In this document: in pieces, positions 1-7,319 of the stretch
Position numbering within the stretch: the first letter of the stretch is position 1
Layout: every line of letters begins with the position of its first letter
Source of the DNA: Actinomyces johnsonii
Lineage (GTDB): Bacteria; Actinomycetota; Actinomycetes; Actinomycetales; Actinomycetaceae
DNA: 64,000 bases
Reading direction: 5' to 3'
Assembly: GCF_006546835.1 (NCBI RefSeq)
Contig: NZ_VICB01000013.1
Span: 304,784-368,783 of the forward strand
Program-made: the position numbers and the translations under genes
Notes under the pieces: model-generated
Seen by the model: the letters and a program-made list of their open reading frames with translations, nothing else
Databases searched by the model: none
Told to the model about the DNA's origin: nothing

Positions 1-28
1 ACCACGCCCCCAAACCTTGGAGAGAGAA

Positions 29-865
29 GTGAAGGCACTCGTCGTCATCCCGACCTACAACGAGATTGAGTCCCTGCCCGTGGCACTGGACCGGGTTCGT
101 GAGCACGCACCCGAGGCAGATATTCTCGTCGTCGACGACGGCTCCCCCGACGGCACCGGCGACTACGCCGACACGCGCGCGAACGAGGACTCCCACATCC
201 ACGTCCTGCACCGCTCGGAGAAGAACGGACTGGGCCCGGCCTACCTCGCCGGCTTCTCCTGGGCACTGGCGGCGGGCTACGAGCTCATCGTCGAGATGGA
301 CGCCGACGGCTCCCACCGGGCCGAGGACCTGGCCCTACTCATTCAGCGCGCTGAGATGGCTGATGAGCCCGATCTCGTCATCGGCTCGCGCTGGGTCTCC
401 GGCGGAGCCACCGAGGGCTGGGACGCCAAGCGGGTCGCGCTGTCGAGGGCGGGGAACCTCTATATCAATGCCATGCTGGGGCTGCGCGTCAAGGACGCGA
501 CCGCCGGTTTCCGGGTCTTCCGCGCCTCTATTCTGCGCCGCATGGACCTGAGCAAAGTCGAGGCCCTCGGGTACGGCTTCCAGGTCAACATAACCAAGCT
601 CGTCGACGAAGTCGGAGGCCGTATCGTGGAAATGCCCATCACCTTCCTCGAGCGGGAGGCGGGGCAGTCCAAGCTGTCCGGGGGGATCTTCACCGAGGAA
701 CTGTCCCTGGTGACCCGCTGGGGCGTCGCCAAGCGCTCCGGCCAGCTGCTCGACGCCGCCAAGGTCGCCGGAAGCAGGCTGCGTGCGGCCCGCGACAATC
801 ACCGCCGGGCCGCTGGCGGCTACCAGCGACGCCCGTCGGCCGCGTCGCGCCAGAAGCGCTCTTAA
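29..865 (+). CDS. ppm1: Polyprenol monophosphomannose synthase (GT2 family)
   Basis: Transfers mannose from GDP-mannose to polyprenyl phosphate on the cytoplasmic face of the membrane, giving the lipid-linked mannose used for lipoglycan and protein mannosylation. The 278-residue product has the GT-A start VVIPTYNE, the nucleotide-binding VVDDGSPDGTG, the metal-binding MDADGS motif near residue 95, and the GSRWVSGG and TAGFRVFR segments typical of dolichol-phosphate-mannose synthases. It has no multispanning domain, so it is the catalytic part only. I chose GTG at 29 because GGAGAG lies 4 nt upstream; an in-frame TTG at 17 would add four residues. Convergent with rbpA, the same neighbour pair seen in mycobacteria (ppm1 and rbpA). 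Family assignment is firm, exact lipid acceptor inferred. Confidence 0.9.
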   Translation: MKALVVIPTYNEIESLPVALDRVREHAPEADILVVDDGSPDGTGDYADTRANEDSHIHVLHRSEKNGLGPAYLAGFSWALAAGYELIVEMDADGSHRAEDLALLIQRAEMADEPDLVIGSRWVSGGATEGWDAKRVALSRAGNLYINAMLGLRVKDATAGFRVFRASILRRMDLSKVEALGYGFQVNITKLVDEVGGRIVEMPITFLEREAGQSKLSGGIFTEELSLVTRWGVAKRSGQLLDAAKVAGSRLRAARDNHRRAAGGYQRRPSAASRQKRS

Positions 866-879
866 GAGGACAAGGAGTC

Positions 880-1239
880 TTATCCGTCGACTCGCTCGCG
901 GTAGACCTCGCCGCTTCGCAGCGCCTCGAGTCGCTCATTGAGGAGGACCTCGAGTTCCTCGACCTTACGGCGCTCCAGGAGCATGTCCCAGTGGGTGCGT
1001 GGGGTCTTCTTGGGCTCGTCGGGCTCGGGATCATCCTCGCCGCGCCGAGCGGCGGGCTGCCCGCACTCGGGGCACTCCCAGGTGGGGGGTACCTCGGCCT
1101 CGGTCGACATCGGGATCTTGGTGACGTGCGCCATCGGGCACTCGTAGCCGACGATGATCCGCTCAGCGAACTCGACGCCATCCTCCGACTCCATCGACTT
1201 CGCTCCGATGGTCATGCCCCGCAGTGCGCGGTCTGCCAT
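880..1239 (-). CDS. rbpA: RNA polymerase-binding protein RbpA
   Basis: Actinobacteria-specific general transcription factor that binds the principal sigma factor and RNA polymerase and stabilises the open promoter complex. The 119-residue protein has the family start MADRALRGM, cysteines at 34, 56 and 59 in the core domain (VGYECP, WECPECG), a basic and acidic linker, and the C-terminal sigma-interaction part beginning PRTHWDMLLERR. Length matches the family. A GAGGAGG Shine-Dalgarno precedes the ATG. Divergent from pfkA and convergent with ppm1. A SigR-like promoter upstream (1324-1351) suggests induction by thiol-oxidative stress, as known for rbpA in Streptomyces. Confidence 0.95.
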   Translation of the reverse strand: MADRALRGMTIGAKSMESEDGVEFAERIIVGYECPMAHVTKIPMSTEAEVPPTWECPECGQPAARRGEDDPEPDEPKKTPRTHWDMLLERRKVEELEVLLNERLEALRSGEVYRERVDG

Positions 1240-1323
1240 GTTCGTGGCCTCCTCGTGGCTCGTCTCTCGCCGGTGCCCTGCTCTCGGCGGCGCAGGCGGC
1301 TCGCCTTCAGGTCACCGGTGCGT

Positions 1324-1351
1324 CAACACCGGGGGAGGGCGTTTTGTTCCC
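1324..1351 (-). promoter_or_regulatory. SigR/SigH-type ECF promoter of rbpA
   Basis: On the minus strand GGGAAC (1351-1346) is followed after 18 nt by GTTG (1327-1324). This fits the GGGAAY-N16-18-GTT pattern of the thiol-stress sigma factor SigR/SigH. It would start transcription near 1317, giving a leader of about 78 nt before rbpA. Known biology: rbpA belongs to the SigR regulon in Streptomyces; that the site works here is inference. Confidence 0.55.
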
Positions 1352-1503
1352 ACCCGTTTCGACGCGATCCGGGTGACGATGATACCGGTTGGTGGAGCAT
1401 GCCACGCCGTCGGGCCGAATCAGCCGCGGAACAGAAATGAGCACTGTTGGGAACCGACGTGCACGGCGTGTGCCTAGCCTCGGAACACTGCATACTTGGC
1501 CCT

Positions 1504-2625
1504 ATGGCTCAGCGTATCGGCATCCTCACGGCGGGCGGCGACGCCCCGGGACTCAACGCAGCGATCCGAGGCTTCGGGAAGGCGGCGATTCAGCAGCACG
1601 GGTGGGAACTCATCGGCTTCCGAGACGGCATGCGGGGTCTGGCCGAAAACCGCTTCACCGAGCTCGATGCCGCCGCACTGTCCGGAATCCTCACCACCGG
1701 CGGAACCATGCTGGGAACCAGCCGGGATAAGGTGCATCGCATGATGGTGGGCGGAGAGCCCCGTGACATGGTGCCATCGATCGTGGAGAACTGCGAGAAG
1801 AACGGGATCGACGCGCTCGTGTGCCTCGGTGGGGGCGGTACCGCGAAGAACGCCAAGCGCCTCATGGACGCGGGACTCAACGTCATCCACCTGCCCAAGA
1901 CCATCGACAACGACATCGTCCACACCGACTCCTCCTTCGGCTTCGCCACGGCTCTGGAGATCGCCACGGAGGCCGTGGACAGGTTGCACTCGACGGCGCA
2001 CTCCCACCACCGCATCATCCTCACCGAGATCATGGGGCACCGGGCCGGGTGGCTGGCCCTGGGCGCCGGCATCGCAGGCGGGGCGGATGTCATCCTGCTG
2101 CCCGAGATTCCGTACTCGGTGGACGCGATCGCGGACAAGATCGAGCGCCGCCGCTCCCACGGATCGTCCTTCTCGGTGGTGGCTGTGGCCGAGGGGGCGC
2201 TGTCGGTGACGGATCACGCAGAGCTGAAGCACGCCCGGGCCCTGGTCAAGGACGCCTCCAGCCCCGAGCGCAAGGCGATGGCCAAGCGAGGCGTTGAACG
2301 ACTGGAGGCCTCCCACCGCGCCAATACCTTCACCCTGGCCGAGCAGCTGGAGGGTTTAACCGGCCTGGAGGCGCGTGTCTCCATCCTGGGGTACGTGCAG
2401 CGTGGCGGCTCGCCCTGCGGGGCCGACCGCATGCTGGGCACGCGCCTGGGAGTAGCCGGCGCCAACGCGATCGCCGAGGGCCGTTACGGCGTTATGGTCG
2501 CCGACCGCGGCAATGGGACAGAGCTGGTGCCGCTCAAGGACGTGGCCGGACGCACCAAGTTCGTTCCAGCCGACCACGAGTGGATCCAGGCCGCCCGCGC
2601 CGTGGGGACGGCATTGGGGGACTGA
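1504..2625 (+). CDS. pfkA: 6-phosphofructokinase, group III (ATP or PPi donor uncertain)
   Basis: Phosphorylates fructose-6-phosphate to fructose-1,6-bisphosphate in glycolysis. The 373-residue product starts [19 protein letters not shown]. The nucleotide loop reads GGGGT at 109-113, where enterobacterial PfkA has GGDGS, and the catalytic loop reads PKTIDND at 131-137. Lys132 in place of Gly is typical of PPi-dependent and group III enzymes, while Gly112 is typical of ATP users, so the donor cannot be read from sequence. Substrate segments EIMGHRAGW and [10 protein letters not shown] are present. The upstream in-frame TTG at 1447 is not preferred: a CATACT hexamer lies 7 nt before ATG 1504, suggesting a leaderless mRNA. 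Divergent from rbpA. Confidence 0.92.
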   Translation: MAQRIGILTAGGDAPGLNAAIRGFGKAAIQQHGWELIGFRDGMRGLAENRFTELDAAALSGILTTGGTMLGTSRDKVHRMMVGGEPRDMVPSIVENCEKNGIDALVCLGGGGTAKNAKRLMDAGLNVIHLPKTIDNDIVHTDSSFGFATALEIATEAVDRLHSTAHSHHRIILTEIMGHRAGWLALGAGIAGGADVILLPEIPYSVDAIADKIERRRSHGSSFSVVAVAEGALSVTDHAELKHARALVKDASSPERKAMAKRGVERLEASHRANTFTLAEQLEGLTGLEARVSILGYVQRGGSPCGADRMLGTRLGVAGANAIAEGRYGVMVADRGNGTELVPLKDVAGRTKFVPADHEWIQAARAVGTALGD

Positions 2626-2668
2626 GTCCTCGGCCTGAGCGGCGTGCGGCTCTGTAAACTCCCGCGCC

Positions 2669-3400
2669 TCAGCGGGGGAGGAGCGGCCCCTGGATCCAGG
2701 CGATCTCTCCCGGTTCCACACCGGCCGGGGCATCACCGGAGACGATGACGTCGGCACGCTCCCAAGGGCGGTCCTTGGTGAAGAAGGTGCGCTCGCCCGC
2801 CATCCACCAGTGCCAGAAGCGCACCGACTCCTCGGCGTCGCCATTGACACCCTCTTCAATATCGCGGCTGATGCCGCGGCGCTCGGCCACATCGTCTCCG
2901 GTCTGGACCCAGACGTGAGCGTCAATGAGGCTACCGACCGCTCGTAGGCCGGCTCCGGTTCCTTCGACGACGACCAGGGGAGAGCCGGTCGGGATGCGGA
3001 TGGAGCCCTCGCGGCCGTGTTCCCGCCACTTGTCCGGGACGAGGTCGAGGCAGCCAGCCTCACGCAACTGAGTCAGGGTGTCGACGAGCAGCTGGTCCCA
3101 GTCGTAGAGCGGCTCGTTCCAGATGAGGTCGTCAAGGTGGAAAGCTTGCGCGCCGGGGACAGCCGCCGTTAGTGCCGCGGTGAGCGTTGTCTTGCCGGAT
3201 CCGCCTCGCCCGTCGATGGCGATGATCGCCGGCCGTCCCTCCGGGACTCCGACGAGACTCAGCAGGTGCGCCACGAAGTCGTCGGAGCCGCTGACCCGCC
3301 ACTGAGTGACTGCGGGCTCCTCGGGCTGGAGCTGGATGGACTCAGTGCCATTCACCTGCCGGAAACGATTGTCGTCGGTGAGGTTTTGATAATTATTCAT
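2669..3400 (-). CDS. P-loop uridine kinase-like protein
   Basis: A 243-residue P-loop NTPase related to the uridine kinase/phosphoribulokinase group. The Walker A motif is AIDGRGGSGKTTL near residue 75, followed by FHLDDLIWNE, the Asp-containing substrate loop typical of nucleoside kinase-like proteins, and VVVEGTGAGLRA in a Walker B-like position. About 65 residues precede the P-loop with no recognised domain. ATG 3400 is chosen because AAGGAGA lies 8 nt upstream; a GTG-initiated extension to 3424 is less likely. Convergent with pfkA and divergent from the YciI-like gene with only 44 bp between them. The actual substrate is unknown; small-molecule kinase is as far as the sequence supports. 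Confidence 0.7.
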   Translation of the reverse strand: MNNYQNLTDDNRFRQVNGTESIQLQPEEPAVTQWRVSGSDDFVAHLLSLVGVPEGRPAIIAIDGRGGSGKTTLTAALTAAVPGAQAFHLDDLIWNEPLYDWDQLLVDTLTQLREAGCLDLVPDKWREHGREGSIRIPTGSPLVVVEGTGAGLRAVGSLIDAHVWVQTGDDVAERRGISRDIEEGVNGDAEESVRFWHWWMAGERTFFTKDRPWERADVIVSGDAPAGVEPGEIAWIQGPLLPR

Positions 3401-3444
3401 GCGATGTTTCTCCTTGGATACCAATCAAGTGCTACCATACCATC

Positions 3445-3744
3445 ATGGCTCACTTTTTTGTTCTTGATATTATATACACGCAGGGTGCTGAAGCCGTCGA
3501 TCCCTACCTGGAGGCCCATCGTCAGTACCTTACCCACCATTACAAAAATGGTAGATTCCTAGCCAGTGGGCGCAAGGATCCCAGAACAGGCGGTATCATT
3601 ATTGCTGTCGGTGCGCGCAACGAGATTTCAGAAGTTGTGGCTAAAGACCCGTTCGTAGTGAACGATGTTGCAAAGTATTCAATTACCGAATTTATTCCGA
3701 CAATGACGTCACCTCATCTCGAGAATTATCGCGAAAGCCTGTAA
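3445..3744 (+). CDS. YciI family protein
   Basis: A 99-residue single-domain protein of the YciI (YCII-related) dimeric alpha/beta-barrel fold; members are small cytoplasmic proteins, a few of them with hydrolase or dehalogenase activity, most uncharacterised. Family features are the VDPYLEAHRQYL helix with its conserved His, GRFLASGRKDP with Asp, GGIIIAVG, and DPFVVNDVAKYSITEFIP. Base composition is clearly more AT-rich than the surrounding genes (runs such as TTTTTTG and TATTATATA), suggesting acquisition. TACCAT lies exactly 6 nt before the ATG, so its mRNA may be leaderless. Function unknown. Confidence 0.75.
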   Translation: MAHFFVLDIIYTQGAEAVDPYLEAHRQYLTHHYKNGRFLASGRKDPRTGGIIIAVGARNEISEVVAKDPFVVNDVAKYSITEFIPTMTSPHLENYRESL

Positions 3745-3764
3745 ATAGTAAACATAAGCTCCAA

Positions 3765-4280
3765 TCAATGTAAAGAACGGCTCATGATGGTCAGATCAAG
3801 GAGCTGTCCGAACTTCTCACCTGCCTGCGGGACAGTGCCGACAATGTTGAAACCATAGCGTTCGTGCAGATGTACCGAGGCAATGTTGCCGGCCTCGATG
3901 AGAGCGATCATGGTGCGGTCCCCGGCCGCCCTGGAGGCCTCGATCAGTGCGGCCAGAAGCCTGGAGCCAAGACCACGACCTTGAACGGCTGGGGACAGGT
4001 AGATCGAGTCCTCGACCGTGCGGGCATAGCCCTCGTAGGAGTGCCATACACCGGCGACGGCGAAGCCGACGATCTCTTGAGGTTTACCGTCCACGTGGGC
4101 GACGAGTGCCGTTCCGCGCTGGACCATGGGGGCCAGCCAGGCCTCGGCCTGGACAGGGTCCTGCTCGATGCTCGTCCAGATCGCCAGGGACTCCTGTACG
4201 GCTGCATTGCGGAGACAACGGATACCGGGGGAGTCCTCCATGGTTGCTGGACGGATCCGGTAGACCCCTGCCATCGCCAT
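3765..4280 (-). CDS. GNAT N-acetyltransferase, phosphinothricin acetyltransferase-like
   Basis: A 171-residue acetyl-CoA-dependent N-acetyltransferase. It starts YRIRPATMEDSPGI, has the acetyl-CoA pyrophosphate loop in YLSPAVQGRGLGSRLL near residue 100, and ends with the GNIASVHLHERYGF signature of the phosphinothricin/methionine-sulfone acetyltransferase (Pat/Bar) subgroup. The substrate is probably a small amine or amino-acid analogue. ATG at 4280 has GAAAGG upstream; a second in-frame ATG lies at 4274. Immediately upstream are the remains of a UvrA-family gene on the same strand, so this gene is probably the survivor of a larger resistance-like patch. Subfamily is sure, substrate inferred. 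Confidence 0.82.
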   Translation of the reverse strand: MAMAGVYRIRPATMEDSPGIRCLRNAAVQESLAIWTSIEQDPVQAEAWLAPMVQRGTALVAHVDGKPQEIVGFAVAGVWHSYEGYARTVEDSIYLSPAVQGRGLGSRLLAALIEASRAAGDRTMIALIEAGNIASVHLHERYGFNIVGTVPQAGEKFGQLLDLTIMSRSLH

Positions 4281-4294
4281 GAGCCGCCTTTCTC

Positions 4295-4455
4295 AACGTA
4301 TTGGGCCAGGTATCGGCCCGTCAGAGTCGTCCGGTCCGTCACCATCTGGTCGGCGTTCCGGTGGACACGATACGACTGCCGTCGTGGCCGGCTCCGGGGC
4401 TGAGGTCGATGATCCTCCAGTCAGCGTGCGCCATGATGGCCTGATTGTTCCAGGT
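4295..4455 (-). pseudogene. Remnant of a UvrA-family (UvrA2-like) ABC ATPase C-terminus
   Basis: Reading the minus strand from about 4452 gives NNQAIMAHADWRIIDLSPG followed by AGHDGSRIVSTGTP, which matches the C-terminal block of UvrA-family proteins (typically EHHQAVMAHADWIIDLGPG, then AGHDGGRIVFEGTP). That frame ends at a TGA just after GTPTRW. The next frame continues the homology as ADQMVTDRTTLTGRYLAQYV, the usual end of UvrA2. A one-base indel near 4340 therefore interrupts the match, and everything upstream of NNQAIM, over 700 residues in a normal UvrA, is absent. UvrA2 paralogues act in tolerance to DNA-damaging compounds. No function is expected from this fragment. Confidence 0.75.
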
Positions 4456-4722
4456 GGCGCCAGATCACGCCTGGGCGGCAGCACAGAGCAGCGCGGAAGC
4501 GCCACTACCTATTGCCGATAATGTACATTATGTCATTCTTGCTGAAGTGAGAGGCTCCCCTCCGGCAACCTCGTCCGTCGCAACCTCTAGAAAGCCCCCG
4601 CTGACGCGCACCACGACACTGCGCGCTCTCATCCGTCACGTCATGCGAACCGCAAACACCGTGTAGCGTTCGCAGAGCGCGCCAGCAGGCTCGCCTACCG
4701 AATATTTTCATCAGGGAGCCTC
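4456..4722. other. Intergenic region upstream of hrtBA-like genes
   Basis: No convincing gene. It begins at the broken edge of the UvrA remnant and contains the palindrome-bearing promoter candidate at 4512-4539. A reading frame at 4445-4666 has no recognisable protein features. The end of the region carries the GGGAG ribosome binding site of the permease gene. Confidence 0.6.
4512..4539 (+). promoter_or_regulatory. Candidate promoter with palindromic operator for hrtBA-like operon
   Basis: A perfect 14-bp palindrome ATAATGTACATTAT (4518-4531) sits between TTGCCG (4512-4517) and CATTCT (4534-4539), spaced 16 nt. AT-rich perfect symmetry in a GC-rich genome and its place in a promoter spacer suggest a repressor operator. 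It lies about 180 bp before the permease start, so a long leader would be needed. Regulator unknown; inference. Confidence 0.4.
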
Positions 4723-5835
4723 ATGTTCCTTGCACTACGCGAGATCCGCCACGAACCCGCTCGCTTCGCCCTCATCATCTCCGTCATCACCCTGGTGGCG
4801 TACCTCACTTTTTTTCTGGGCTCATTGGCCATCGGGCTGGCACACCTCTACCGCGCCGGAATCGACGGCTGGAACAGTGCCAGCATCGTCATCACCGATG
4901 CCTCCAACGAGAACCTCTCCGCCTCACGTCTGAGTGACGAACAGGTCAGCACCGCCAAGGCGTTGGCCAAGGAGAACGGCACAACCGCATCAACCCTTAT
5001 GAGCATGGCCGCCGTGGCCCAGGCTCCGGACGTCAAGGACGAGGATGGCGAGGCACTGAGAGATGACGTTTTCGCCCTCGGCATCGACCTGGATGGAGAG
5101 CTCAGCCCTGCTGTGGCCAGCGGCCGAGCGATTTCCAACCCCGGTAAGGAGATTCTCGTTGACGACTCCCTTGAGGCCAAGGGAGTCAGACTTGGCGACA
5201 CAATCCGGCTCTTGGGCTCCAACCACGACTGGACAATCGTCGGCTTCACCCAGGACACGACCCTTCAATCGGTTCCCATGGTGACCCTGGATCGTCAAGC
5301 ACTGAGTCAGCACGGACCCGCCAGCCTGTCCCCCGCAGTCTCGGCGGTCGCGTTCAAGGCGGACCTCACCACAGACGGCCAGGCCATGAAGACCGCGCAG
5401 GATGCGGGTCTGACGATCCTCACCAGCGAGGAGCTCATTGAGACACTACCCGGATACTCGGCACAGGTCCTCACCTTCAGCCTCATGATCGGTTCGCTGA
5501 TCATCATCGCCTCGACCGTGCTGGGCATCTTCATCTATGTGCTGACTCTGCAGAAGCGATCGGTTCTAGGGATCCTCAAGGCACGTGGTATACCCACGGG
5601 CTACCTCATCCGTTCCGGCTGCGCGCAGACACTCGTGCTGGCAGTCACCGGTGTCGGTACTGGGCTGCTCCTGACGTTAGGGACCTCCTTGGTTCTGCCC
5701 AGCGCCGTGCCGTTCAGAATCTCCATTCCCCTCGATCTGCTCATCGCCGCCGCCTTCATACTCATCTCTGTCATCGGCGGTTTCATTTCCGTGCGGATTA
5801 TTTCCAAAATAGACCCAGCGGAGGCCATTTCATGA
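4723..5835 (+). CDS. hrtB: ABC transporter permease, HrtB/FtsX (DevC-like) family
   Basis: A 370-residue FtsX-type permease, the membrane half of a two-gene exporter. It starts MFLALREIRHEPARFALIIS, which closely follows the start of HrtB heme-exporter permeases. One membrane helix lies at about 15-40, then an extracellular domain of about 200 residues, then three helices at about 250-275, 290-320 and 335-358, and a cytoplasmic end at DPAEAIS. HrtBA systems pump excess heme from the membrane; similarity of the N-terminal region and size supports this, but heme as substrate is inferred. A GGGAG Shine-Dalgarno precedes the ATG. The stop overlaps the start of the ATPase gene (ATGA). Confidence 0.8.
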   Translation: MFLALREIRHEPARFALIISVITLVAYLTFFLGSLAIGLAHLYRAGIDGWNSASIVITDASNENLSASRLSDEQVSTAKALAKENGTTASTLMSMAAVAQAPDVKDEDGEALRDDVFALGIDLDGELSPAVASGRAISNPGKEILVDDSLEAKGVRLGDTIRLLGSNHDWTIVGFTQDTTLQSVPMVTLDRQALSQHGPASLSPAVSAVAFKADLTTDGQAMKTAQDAGLTILTSEELIETLPGYSAQVLTFSLMIGSLIIIASTVLGIFIYVLTLQKRSVLGILKARGIPTGYLIRSGCAQTLVLAVTGVGTGLLLTLGTSLVLPSAVPFRISIPLDLLIAAAFILISVIGGFISVRIISKIDPAEAIS

Positions 5836-6542
5836 CGACGTCCACGGCACCAACCACAGTCATGTCCCTGAACTCGGTGAGCCGGGATTACCGCCAAGGC
5901 GATGAAACCGTTCACGCGCTGCGCAGCACGAACCTTCAGCTCCGCGCCGGTGAGCTGGTGGGTATTCTGGGGCCATCCGGCTCGGGGAAGTCAACGCTCC
6001 TGACTGTCATGGGCGGTTTGCGCACCCCTTCCAGCGGTACTGTCACCATCTCGGGCGAGCCATTCTCCGCCCTGCCGGAGAAGCGCAGGGCCAGGCTCCG
6101 GTTTCGGCGCATCGGTTTCGTTCTCCAGGCCTCGGGCCTGGTTCCCTTCCTGAGGCTCAACGACCAGTTCGGTCTGCACAACCGGGTGGGCCGCACGAAA
6201 GATAACACCGATAGACGCGATCATCTCCTGGACTCACTCGGTATCTCGAAGCGAGCTCACGCCTACCCCTCCGAGCTCTCCGGGGGCGAGCGGCAGCGCG
6301 CTGCCATCGCGGTGGCGCTCTATCACGAACCGGACATCATCCTTGCGGACGAGCCGACCGCCTCTCTGGACACCAGGCATGCTCAGGATGTGGCCCACCT
6401 GCTTGCTGATCAGACCCACGAGCTGGGCAAGGCCACCGTCATGGTCACCCACGACGAGCGGCTTCTCCCCATGTGCGACCGGGTTCTGGTCATGCACGAC
6501 GGCGTCCTGACCGAGAAGAGCGGCAGAGCCGACTCGCACTGA
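5832..6542 (+). CDS. hrtA: ABC transporter ATP-binding protein, HrtA/LolD-like
   Basis: The 236-residue ATPase partner of the preceding permease. Walker A is GPSGSGKST near residue 49, the Q-loop is FVLQASGLVPFL, the signature is LSGGERQR, Walker B is IILADEPTASLD, and the H-loop is MVTHDERLL. This arrangement is typical of MacB/LolD/HrtA ATPases that power mechanotransmission exporters rather than uptake systems. The start overlaps the permease stop by 4 nt, so the two are translationally coupled. Substrate inferred as for the permease. Confidence 0.85.
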   Translation: MTTSTAPTTVMSLNSVSRDYRQGDETVHALRSTNLQLRAGELVGILGPSGSGKSTLLTVMGGLRTPSSGTVTISGEPFSALPEKRRARLRFRRIGFVLQASGLVPFLRLNDQFGLHNRVGRTKDNTDRRDHLLDSLGISKRAHAYPSELSGGERQRAAIAVALYHEPDIILADEPTASLDTRHAQDVAHLLADQTHELGKATVMVTHDERLLPMCDRVLVMHDGVLTEKSGRADSH

Positions 6543-6587
6543 GCTCGCGCTGGTTCGTCTCTTCCCGGGGAACTACAGTCGTGAGGC

Positions 6588-7211
6588 GTGTCCACGATTC
6601 CGAACTCTGACCACTTCCCCACGGCCGTCTTCCTCGGTGACTCCGTCACGACCGGCTGGCGAGCACTGAGCCATCCCCGCAACCGCTGGACGTCGCTGGT
6701 GTGCGAGCACCAGCGGTGGCGGGAAGTGAATCTGGCGGCGGACGGTCTCGGCTTCTTCGCGCGCCGCGGAGGTCATCTTCCCGGAGGCCAACGCTCGCCG
6801 TCGTGCCGAGACAGAACCTGGTTGGAGGCGGTTCTACGCTGTGAGCCCGACGTCGTGACGATCAGCCTGGGCCTAAATGACGCCGCTTTCCTCCCCTCAC
6901 AGCGTGAGCTGGTCGAACAGGCGATCGACCATGACCTCACCTTCATCTCCGCCCGGCTGCGGAGTGCAACGATCGTCATCGCCCCCTATTTTCCCTCTCT
7001 GGAGATCGGCCCCAGGTTCCAGGCCATCCACCGGCTCGTCCACGAGAGGGCCACTTCTGTGGGCCTGACCTCCACCGATGCGCTGACGACGGCGATCAAC
7101 GGCGACGAGGATCGACTGGCCATCGACGGCATCCATCCCGACGACGCCGGGCACGCCCAGATGGCCCGCGCCATGATCTCCTTCTACGCCGGGATCCTGC
7201 CGAGCACGTAA
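6588..7211 (+). CDS. SGNH/GDSL hydrolase family protein
   Basis: A 207-residue esterase/lipase-like SGNH hydrolase without a signal peptide. Block I is FLGDSVTTGW (nucleophile Ser), block II Gly is in AADGLGFFARRG, block III is SLGLNDAAF with the Asn, and block V is DGIHPDDAGH with the catalytic Asp and His. All four catalytic residues are therefore present. The start is GTG at 6588, with TACAGT 8 nt upstream and no clear Shine-Dalgarno. It follows the ABC exporter on the same strand after 45 bp but probably has its own promoter. The ester substrate cannot be told. Confidence 0.78.
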   Translation: MSTIPNSDHFPTAVFLGDSVTTGWRALSHPRNRWTSLVCEHQRWREVNLAADGLGFFARRGGHLPGGQRSPSCRDRTWLEAVLRCEPDVVTISLGLNDAAFLPSQRELVEQAIDHDLTFISARLRSATIVIAPYFPSLEIGPRFQAIHRLVHERATSVGLTSTDALTTAINGDEDRLAIDGIHPDDAGHAQMARAMISFYAGILPST

Positions 7212-7319
7212 CCTTCCATTCACGTTTGCGCAGGTCAGTTGGGGAATGACTCCCTCGAGGCATATGCTTGAGAGCAGATCGCACAACCGTGAACGACCAA
7301 GGAGCTCGAGGACCCACTA

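Noticed and set aside
4445..4666. Possible small gene before the ABC exporter
   Set aside because: No ribosome site, no recognisable sequence, and it starts inside the UvrA remnant.
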